NCBI GenBank assembly: GCA_004369045.1
Contig: ML213552.1
Coordinates: 1-29,711 of the forward strand
Direction of reading: 5' to 3'
DNA length: 29,711 bases
Source: Heliocybe sulcata
Lineage: Eukaryota; Basidiomycota; Agaricomycetes; Gloeophyllales; Gloeophyllaceae
A program made the translations under genes and the position numbers. The notes below the pieces were generated by a model. That model made no database searches. It worked only from the letters and a program-made list of their open reading frames with translations, and was not told the DNA's origin. Within the stretch, counting starts at the first letter, position 1. Every line of letters begins with the position of its first letter. Below, one piece after another: positions 22,155 to 29,711 of the stretch.

Positions 22155-23793
22155 ATGCGCTCTCTCGCCCTCCTCTCCTTCGTCTCCACCGCCCTCGCAG
22201 CCACCTACAGTCTCAGCGACAACCACGTCGGTCCCGACTTCCTCACCTCCTTCACACACGAGGCCATCCCAGACCCTACCAGCGGCAGAGTGTGCGTGCC
22301 CTCCCTCCCTTCCTCCTCCTCCGCCTGACCCCCGCGCAGGAACTACGTCGACCAGGCCACCGCCACCGCCCAGAACCTCACCTTCACCTCCCCAGACTCC
22401 CTCGTCCTCCGCGCCGACGCCACCACCACCCTCACCCCCACCGGTCCCGGCAGAAACTCGGTCCGCATCAAGAGCGTCAAGACCTACACCACCCATGTCT
22501 CTGTGTGAGTGCCTAGATCCCCACTCTTGCGTTGACACTGACCTCTTTGTTAGATATGACATCCGCCATATGCCCCAAGGCCTCAGTACGTGGCCCGCTG
22601 CGTGGGAGGTCCAGGAGGATGGCTGGCCTGCAGGCGGCGAGGTGAGCGTCTTCGTTCCTGCCACTTTTTGACTGCATGCGTTTCCTTCCCCATCCATTCT
22701 CCTCCCACCGTCTCTTTCCGCGTACGCGTTCCCACCCCGTCCTCCCACCTGCCCTACTACCCTCCATCCACGCACACCCCACCCCATCCACTCACTCCTC
22801 ACCTCCACTCAACCGCACTCCTTTTCACTCCCCAATTCCTCCCTCTCGCATTATACTCACCCTTCCCAGGTCGACATCCTCGAAGGCGCCAACGACGTCG
22901 CCCCCAACCAAAGCACACTGCACACCGCCGCAGGCTGCACAATGCCCGACGGGCGCGCCGAGACCGGGTGCGCTCCTCCCCTTCCCTTTCCCCTTCTCCC
23001 CTCCCTCCTCCTCCGTCCCCTCCTCCCCTCCTCCTTCCGCGAGCACAGCTAACTAGTAACCCCCCCAGCACCCCCGTCAGCGAAGACTGCGGCGACTCCG
23101 CCGGGCCAAACCTCGGCTGCGGCGTCCACGCGCCCACCACAAACTCCTACGGCACCGCCTTCAACGCCGCCGGCGGTGGCTGGTGCGTCCCTCCCCCCCC
23201 TCCTTGCGTGGTGTTAATAAAGTGAATTGGGGGGACTTTAGGTACGCGATGGAGCGCACGCCCGACTTTGTCAAAGTCTGGTTCTGGTCAAGAGGGGACG
23301 CGAGCGTGCCTGCGGACGTGAGCGGGAACACGGGGTCTGTCGACACGGATAACTGGGTTTGTCTTTCCCTCCCTTCCCTTCCCTTCCCTTCCCTTTCCCC
23401 CTCCCCTGCCCTTCCCCCTTGCCTCGAGTACTCACACAAACCTACGTACGCAGGGCACCTCCACCGCCTTCTTCCCGACCTCCTCCACCTGCGCCCTCTC
23501 CACAAAAGTCGGCGCGCCGCACAACATCATCATCAACCTCACCTTCTGCGGTGCCTGGGCAGGCACGACCTTCGCCAGCGCGGGCGGCGTCGGGGCTTGT
23601 AACAGTGCGTCTCTCTCTCCCTCTCCCTCTCCCCTTCCCTTTCCCCTCTCCCTCCCCTTCCCCTCTCCCTCCCCTTCCCCTCCCCTCCCTCCTCGCGTGA
23701 GCTGACACTGTGTTTTTAGCCTACGTGGAGCAAAACCCCACAGCGTTCGTAGACGCCTTTTGGGATATCGCGGCTGTAAGGGTGTACGCGTGA
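22155..23793 (+). CDS. Secreted GH16 endo-1,3(4)-beta-glucanase
   Basis: Exons: 22155-22291, 22340-22504, 22554-22641, 22870-22967, 23069-23182, 23242-23356, 23454-23604 and 23720-23793; 313 residues, all joins in frame. A signal peptide (about 1-15, ending A-L-A) is followed by the beta-jelly-roll domain of basidiomycete GH16 enzymes of the Phanerochaete Lam16A type: G-R-V-N-Y-V-D, P-G-R-N-S-V-R-I, R-H-M-P-Q-G...W-P-A-A-W, then the catalytic G-E-V-D-I-L-E-G with nucleophile Glu130, Asp132 and acid/base Glu135, and the C-terminal F-W-D-I-A-A-V-R-V-Y-A. It should cleave beta-1,3 or mixed beta-1,3/1,4 glucans outside the cell, in nutrition or wall remodelling. Four introns are long for this window (97-228 bp) because of pyrimidine-rich tracts. 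A truncated relative lies 630 bp downstream. Confidence 0.93.
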
Positions 23794-24419
23794 GCGCCGG
23801 AGAGAAGGAGAGAGGGTATTTATTGAAAAGGGGGTGCTGTGCGCCTTGTTGGTTGGTATTTGTATTGGGTATTTATTGATTTTTTGGGATGAGGTTAAGA
23901 GAAGGGAAGGGAAGGGTTGTTCGATATTGGGAGTGTAGTGTGCCGTCCGAGGACTCGCTTTGGGTACTTGTAGAATGAGACTGAAGGCGCGTTTCCCGGA
24001 GCTCGAGCCTCCGTGCTTGGTGGAAGCTCCAGAAGGCGATGTTGTGAAAGCAAGCAAGCAAGCGCCTAGTCGTACTGTTACACGGATTTGAAAAGGGAGT
24101 ACTGGGTCGACGTTCTCTTTTATCTTTTCCCTCGCATATCAGCTGTCGGGGTGCCAGTACGAGAACAGGAGCAAGCAGTTGACGGTTCGGGAGGTCTCAC
24201 TAGTACTGCCTGGACCAGACATCCGTTCTCCCGGCGGAGCACACCGTCCATCCCGAGCTTCGACTCATCATAATCTCAACCAAACATATATATAGTAGGC
24301 ACCAGCGCCTTCGATATGTGCGTATGCATTGATCTCCCTTGGTACGCAGGAAGAGAAATGGCTTGATACTTACATCAAGGTACTGAACAGGCGCAAGCAC
24401 GAATCGAGCTCTCGCCCTC
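23794..24419. other. Gap between the two GH16 copies
   Basis: The first part is the GH16 3' UTR and includes a purine tract g-g-g-a-a-g-g-g-a-a-g-g-g near 23904-23918. The second part carries the repeat fragment at 24237-24272. No gene is seen, and the missing 5' half of the second GH16 copy is not here in any frame I can detect. Confidence 0.55.
24237..24272 (+). repeat. Dispersed repeat fragment, copy 2 (plus)
   Basis: It begins gagcacaccgtccatcccga and continues gcttcgactcatcat, nearly identical to the minus-strand copy at 20802-20842. It breaks off after c-a-t-c-a-t-a, where the other two copies read on as a-t-g-a-a-a-g-c. It lies about 150 bp before the point where GH16 homology begins. 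Confidence 0.7.
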
Positions 24420-24896
24420 GTGAAGTTCTCGATCTGGTTTTGGGCAAGGAACGACGCGTCGGTTCCTTTCGACGTAAGCTCCGGACCGGCTCAGATTGAC
24501 ACAAGCACCTGGGTAAGGACCTTTGCAACTTCTCAGCATCGTTATCCACTATTAAGTGCTACCATAGGGAGAGCCGACAGCTTACTTCCCCAATACGGAC
24601 TGCAACTTGGCTTCTCACTTTGGCCAGAACAATATCATATTCGATCTAACGCTCTGTAAGCCTGCGTTGTCGATCCCGTTTCGACAGCGATTGTTCTAAT
24701 TCCGAGAGTAGGTGGAGACTGGGCTGGGGCTGTCTACAACTCGGATGGATGCTCTGGGGACTGCGTCAGTGAGTGGCGACTGTATGGACCCCTTGGTTGA
24801 CCCGGAACTAACAGCTGTTAAGCTTACGTCAATGAGAACCCATCTGCATTTTCCAATGCCTATTGGGACATCGGATTCGTGCGGGTGTACGAATGA
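24420..24896 (+). pseudogene. GH16 3' half, active site missing
   Basis: Exon-like blocks 24420-24512, 24568-24655, 24712-24768 and 24823-24896 join in frame and align with the second half of GH16: V-K-F-S-I-W-F-W-A-R-N-D-A-S-V-P, then G-E-P-T-A-Y-F-P-N-T-D-C, F-D-L-T-L-C-G-D-W-A-G, and A-F-S-N-A-Y-W-D-I-G-F-V-R-V-Y-E to a stop. Splice sites are good and no internal stop is seen. Everything before V-K-F-S, including signal peptide and E-x-D-x-x-E, is absent. It resembles other basidiomycete GH16 proteins as much as its neighbour (it has S-G-D-C and A-Y-F-P-N-T, which the neighbour lacks), so it may be a separate paralogue cut at its 5' end. Confidence 0.8.
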
Positions 24897-25061
24897 TCGA
24901 CGCGGTAGCAGATAGATAGCTCAAGAATTGCACAAACGGCTCGCAGTCCTCCGTTCTATTCGTATGAATCATCACGAACCAAATCATCCCTGCGCAATCC
25001 AATGACATACGTTCTCGTACTACCTTACGGTAGTCGTGCTAACTGTGCCGAGACATTTTAA

Positions 25062-27819
25062 CTACGTGGGCGAACGTCCAAGGCTGGTCTTGGCCATCTT
25101 GCACTTCCGCCGTTCCGGATCTTCAGGCTCGCCCGGTTGGCTTTGACTAGCACTCCGCTTGCTAGCAGACGATTGCGAGCGGGATGCAGTGGACCTGGAC
25201 ACCTCAAGAGCTTCAGCTTTTAGCTGGTCCTGAAGTTTATCCCCGCTGAGCCATCCGGTCTCCGTATTCAAGTGGTCATACAGCAGCTCTATCATCGGGG
25301 TGTGAGTTTCGATGGGTGTGACATCTTCGAGGTCCGCGAATGTCTTCTCCTCATCCTCTTCGGAGTCCACATCAATCTCATGTGCGACGGAAGTCTTTGG
25401 TGTACTGGTAAGGAGACTCGCGATAGAGTCACGCTCCTGTGCGAATCCTAGAAGATACGACGGGGTAGCAGTCTTTGTAGAGACAGAGGCGACCGCCTCC
25501 TCGCGCACAGGAGCACTCTCCGGCTCAAGAAGATGGGGATAAATCTTCACATAGTACCTCTTGAGCCACTGCAATGACCTGCGTATGATCCTCCGCACAT
25601 GCAGACTGTCAAACCGCAGAACCTTGGCCCCCGTGCTCAAGTAACCAGCATGAAAAGCACCCAGTTTCTCGCTTCCTCCACTTGCCTCTCCATTCGGCGC
25701 ATAGTCGTACGAATCGAAGTACTGCCTCATGACCAACTTAACTGAGTCGCAGTTATGTCTGAGGTAACGGAGACTTTCATAGATCAACACGTGGACAAAA
25801 GATTCCAGGTCGTCTGCGACTTGGTGAACTTTCTTTGGATTACGTAGCAGCGCTGCAGACATAAACTGCCATGTACCCTACTAACTGTGTTAGAAATGTC
25901 ACAACGCATATTTCGCGGAGAAAATACGCACTGTGCGGTTCGGCTGCCTGGCCCCCTCTCTATTGGTCCTCACGTCCTTCGACAGATCCCAATCGTTCAG
26001 AATGGCCGTAGTGACAATCTCTGGCGAGCCGTCCGCTTGTAGCCGCCCCGTGGGGTGAGAGTAGATTAGGATGTTGCCGCGGCTGACGTCGCGATGAAGG
26101 ATTCCGGCTCGTTCATAAGCCATGTAATGTGCTGAAGATCGATGAATATGGTAGCGGACACAATTGCACGAGCGGACTCACCGACAACGGCATACATGAT
26201 GGTCGCAATCAGTTGTCTAGACTCCTCGAAATCGTCGAGAGGCTGGCCAATTTCTGAGACGACCATTCGGTAGTGAATATGCGGCTTCATGGTATTCATC
26301 TCATCTGCACTGTCGCCTCTCGCATGTTTGTCCGTCAACGTTGACTGGGGCCCATCTAAGGCCGCTGGAGAGAGAGGAGCGTTCGAGCCCCGAAGTGCTG
26401 TCTGGACTGCATTTCCTTCTGAACTGGACTGGGTACCTAGCCATGGACCAGTCATACCAGCGCCACTGGCGGCCGGAACGTCGTCAGGAACAGGGTGCGT
26501 GGACTCTCCGGAGTTCAATCCACAACGGCTGCAGACGTCGCCGTCACATACGAGCGTAGGGACATACTCGACCTGAGCTACCCGTAGAGCACGCAGGACA
26601 TCACCCTCCTTCTGAATACCGGGTAACGAAACGCGCCAGCAGTCCTTCAAATAGAACAAGCGGCGCGTTTCCGGATCCATGGCAATATACCCCCGCGTCC
26701 CTCGTCCAGTGACACCGAGTGCCCGGAAATGAGGCTTCGCGACAAGGAAGTATCGAACCAGTTGCTTCTCTGCAGGGCGACTCTCGCCCAAAGGCAGGCT
26801 TTCAGGACTTTGAGGAGCGGTCTGTGGGGCAAGAACGTGCCGTACACAGTTGCAGTCGCTGACCTTTAGCTTCCACCAGGGCCAATCCTCGCGGAGAGAA
26901 TCCTGCCAGTACTGGAGTTGCTTAGGAGTTAAGGCGTTGGGGTCTGGGCCTGCCTTCATCAGATCATACAACGCTGACGGTTTGTCAATCTTCTCAGCTG
27001 TCGGGTCGATACCTTGCTGCTCATCGGACAGCTTGCAGAACCGCCAGAGAAACTGAACAAGCAACGTTGGGTCTTCAACATAATCGACGAGATCAGAGAC
27101 AAAGGCGCCAGCCTTATCCCAACGGAAGAAACGGGCGTAACGCCCCAGCACTTGAAGTGAGAAGATGTGGGTGCGCTGCTGGTGGGCGAGCATCGCCTCC
27201 GAATAACCAATCGCCTGTCCTCGAGTCTGCGTTGGTTTCTCCCCTAGGCGCTCGAACGCTTCCGTGGGGTCGTCACAGAATCCATCCACTTGACGGGCGA
27301 CTTTCATTCCCTTGAACTCAACAAAGACACGCATGTTGCTCCATCGTGTGGCGCCATCCTGAGGCGCCTGAAGCTCGGGATACAGGCCCACATCTGGAAC
27401 TTGCCTCCCTCTTCCGCGGTAGTCCTGCGGATCCCCCTTATGCGGCGTGGCGACGAATTTATAGCCTGAGCAGAAGTTACTTTCATGTACGACTTGAATC
27501 TAGGAAAGTATAGTCAGCAGCTAACCCGGATAGTAATACCCGACTGCCTAACCCAAGGTGTATACATGCCACGTTCTGTCTGGATAGTTTCCATGGGTCT
27601 GAAAATGTCGGGAGAGAATGTCGGAGTGTTGCCCCATTCAGCCTAGACAGGCATGAATCTATCCAGCCATTCTATTCCCGCCAGCCTAATGAACTCCCCA
27701 TTCATATCAAGTGCGTGCTGTTTCTTCCTTTCCTCGGCGGCCGGCTCTTCGTGGGCGTGAGGACGAGAGCCCGTTGTAGACCTTTTGTAAGGCGAACTGG
27801 AAACCTGAGACGAAGGCAT
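25062..27819 (-). CDS. FunK1 fungal-type protein kinase, in-frame stop near N-terminus
   Basis: Minus-strand exons: 27819-27643 (ends at TAG), then 27594-27553, 27499-26182, 26131-25932 and 25877-25062. Starting at the ATG at 27594 the chain is 791 residues, all joins in frame. It carries the FunK1 pattern: V-P-D-V-G-L-Y-P and V-F-V-E-F-K early, F-Y-L-K-D-C-W-R as the ATP-binding lysine strand, H-R-D-V-S-R-G-N-I-L catalytic loop (466-475), D-W-D in place of D-F-G (500-502, normal for FunK1), then G-T-W-Q-F-M-S and D-D-L-E-S-F-V-H-V. The basic C-terminus may be nuclear. The upstream exon ends I-E-W-L-D-R-F-M-P-V then TAG (27645-27643), and the same frame continues into F-R-P-M-E-T. That upstream part resembles the usual FunK1 N-terminus, so the stop probably shortens the protein. 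Cellular roles of FunK1 kinases are poorly known. Confidence 0.82.
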
Positions 27820-29393
27820 TGTAGCAGATGAGGGTGACGAACCTCGATAAGGAGAGCGCCCAGGTATACCGCGCACTGTGTGGTCTAATGTGGCACTGTT
27901 TGTTTGACTTGTGTTCTATCACGTTAGCACGAGGTTGATGCCCTGTTTCTCACCTCGGGTTTCGGGAAGCAATCACGGCGCGGAAGGATCTTGACTCAAA
28001 CGATTATAGGAATGGTTCCAGGAATAGTCGTCTTGCAATGCAGCGTGCACGCAGTTCCAGCAAAGATGCTGTTGCAGCAGTCACGCAGCAGTTCGAGTAA
28101 CGGCCCACGATCACGTGATTTTGCAAGAGGCGCGCGTCCGCGACGCGCCACGATGGAAGACTGTGGCGTCCGTCGATATGACTCTATATTGACTACAATA
28201 TACGTTTACGGGGTATCCGTTCCTTGTGCCTTGCGATACGTACGCCGCAACAGGCCTGCGGCAGCAGTATCGAGCAAGATTGTATATGGATCAACTCATG
28301 AAACACGCGACAGATTGTCTGTAGGACCTGGGAGCTATCATTACGATGCACGCGGCTGTATGCACTTTGCGTGTCGAGGGTCAGTAACCCATGAGTTGGA
28401 GCAGAGAATACCGATGTTCATAGCCGACTGGGATGTGGCTTTGATGCGAGGCAAGTACTGCACATGACGGCCAGTTCTCGGATCGATATGCTGTGGAGTT
28501 TGAGGTTCCCGGGGCGGAAAAGACATACAATACAAATAGTTTTCGAGCTTAGAAGCTAGTTTGGTGTGCAACAGCGGTAAGAGAGCTGCACAAAGCTGGA
28601 CGAACGCACGACCGGAGCGCAATCGATTGTTATCCAGCGCGCGTTGTTATGCGACTACAAAACTACTTGTTACTCGATCTCGATCTCTATCTTCGACATA
28701 CTCAGACATGCTCAGCTCATCTCCGATCCCCAAGCGTCTATGATCCCGACGGCAAAAAAGATCTAATTTTTGCGAGCGTAAATCTCACGCCAAATCAACC
28801 AGCCTGTCTACCGACATTCTGCCCCAATGGCGGTACGGAAGGTTGGTCACGAGCCTAATCCTTACCCATCGGATGTGGTTCAATGCTGTCTTATTTTTTG
28901 TTAGCTCAAACTGCATATAGCCAGTAGTGCTGGATCTCTTTACAGAGAAGCCGATGATCGTTGTAGAACGAGGTCACGGAGCACCCGAGCTTCGACTGAT
29001 CATGAAAGCAGAGCTTGGAACGAGACTTCAAGTTGGCACCAGCAACGATCGCCGCCTTTACTGCGCATGAGGATCAAGGCGTACAGGTGGGTGTCCCAAG
29101 GACGATGGTCACAGCGGCCTAGCGACGTCTCCCCGCTGAATCTGGCGAGTACTTCATGCCGAAGGAGGGAAGTCTCCGGAAGAGTGTGCTGGTCTGCTTG
29201 CGTATGAGTAGCGCAGTGGCCTATGTACGCCCAATATCAGATCTTGTGGTAATGTCCACCGTAGTCAGTGCATTCAGGCGTAATCTGCCAGTTCTACGTT
29301 GATCAAGAGCACGGCGGAGTAGGGGTGCGGGGATTTGTATACCAAGAGCAGTTATTAAGGATGCACAAACGAGCGCAGCAGGATACCCAACCG
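27820..29393. other. 1.6-kb gap right of the FunK1 gene
   Basis: It should contain the FunK1 promoter on the minus strand. I see no gene with recognisable features. Around 28106-28150 there is a CACGTGA and a CG-rich stretch of alternating c-g-c-g motifs. The dispersed repeat fragment at 28979-29009 lies near the right side. Confidence 0.5.
28979..29009 (+). repeat. Dispersed repeat fragment, copy 3 (plus)
   Basis: It reads gagcacccgagcttcgact then gatcatgaaagc, matching copies at 20802-20842 and 24237-24272 apart from an internal deletion of six or so bases. Similarity to the first copy continues to about 29070 (c-g-c-c-t-t-t-a-c-t-g versus g-g-c-c-t-t-t-a-c-t-g). One frame reads P-E-L-R-L-I-M-K-A-E-L-G-T-R, then meets a stop. 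Confidence 0.65.
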
Positions 29394-29711
29394 TTAAGCA
29401 TACTCGGCCCTGTCCGCCATGTCCTTCAATCCCCACTGAATCGCGTCCACCTGGAATACACTGAACTCGCCCTTCTGCACCAGCTTTTGAAAAAATGCGT
29501 CCACACGCGACTCGGGCCGCGCAGCGAGCGCTCGGAGGCACCTGAAACAAAGTTCCCTGTCAATCGCAGGATAGAGTAAGCGGAAATGGAGGACGTTTAC
29601 TCTGCATTCGAGATTCCGAGGCGATTGAAGACGGGCCACAGGTGAGGCTGGGGCGGAGAGAGAGACGAGAGGAAGGCTAGGACGGAGTCGGAGGCGGAGG
29701 GGTCAGAGGGA
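29394..29711 (-). CDS. Unknown-family member, C-terminal part, runs off the window
   Basis: On the minus strand the frame enters from the window edge (29711), has an intron at 29600-29542 (GTAAAC...TTTCAG) and ends at TAA 29396-29394. It encodes a Ser/Asp-rich linker and the same C-terminal helical module as the genes at 17442 and 19347: A-F-L-S-S-L-S-P-P, F-N-R-L-G-I-S-N-A-E, C-L-R-A-L-A-A-R-P, V-D-A-F-F-Q-K-L-V-Q-K, F-Q-V-D-A-I-Q-W-G-L-K. It is closer to the dead copy than to the intact one. The intron falls in the same place and phase (2) as in the others. No break is seen in the visible part. The 5' half lies outside the window, so its integrity is unknown. Confidence 0.75.

Noticed and set aside
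21901-22500. Long Pro/Ser/Arg-rich open frames overlapping the GH16 gene
   Set aside because: They are shadows of the GH16 exons and C/T-rich introns in other frames; splice sites and GH16 homology decide the real frame.

Overview
The window reads as nuclear DNA of a filamentous basidiomycete, most likely an Agaricomycete. Genes are split by many short introns (mostly 48-70 bp, GT-AG with a few GC-AG). The gene content is typical of mushroom-forming fungi: a multi-exon microsomal P450, a secreted GH16 beta-glucanase, a FunK1 kinase and a small uncharacterised duplicated family. Exon coordinates below were worked out by hand from splice sites and reading-frame continuity. They are models without transcript support.

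Layout. 340-3105 (+): divergent RhoGAP-domain protein with a C-terminal coiled coil. 3550-5894 (-): complete 12-exon cytochrome P450, convergent with it. 5.9-11.55 kb: gene-poor stretch holding a decayed tandem repeat with a unit of about 340 bp. 11553-15212 (+): 14-exon importin beta-3 (Kap121/IPO5-like) whose C-terminus stops about 170-200 residues early for the family. 15.2-17.4 kb: no firm gene. 17442-18768 (+): intact 6-exon gene of an uncharacterised family. 19347-20475 (+): dead paralogue of that gene, with two nonsense codons and two frameshifts. 22155-23793 (+): secreted GH16 endo-glucanase with TATA box, signal peptide and E-x-D-x-x-E site. 24420-24896 (+): 3' half of a second GH16 gene, lacking the active site. 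25062-27819 (-): FunK1 fungal-type kinase with an in-frame stop near its N-terminus. 29394 to the window edge (-): C-terminal part of a third member of the uncharacterised family.

The genes do not form an obvious pathway or cluster. The left half is housekeeping (Rho signalling, nuclear import) plus one P450. The right half looks like an accessory zone shaped by local duplication and decay: three members of the unknown family, two GH16 copies, a possibly broken FunK1, and three scattered pieces of one repeated sequence. The most promising lead is the unknown family. It has a short helical N-terminal domain with K-L-W-V and F-P-x-F...W-P-L motifs, a disordered Pro/Ser-rich middle, and a C-terminal helical module of about 70 residues that resembles a SAM-like fold. 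A phase-2 intron at the same place in all three copies links them.
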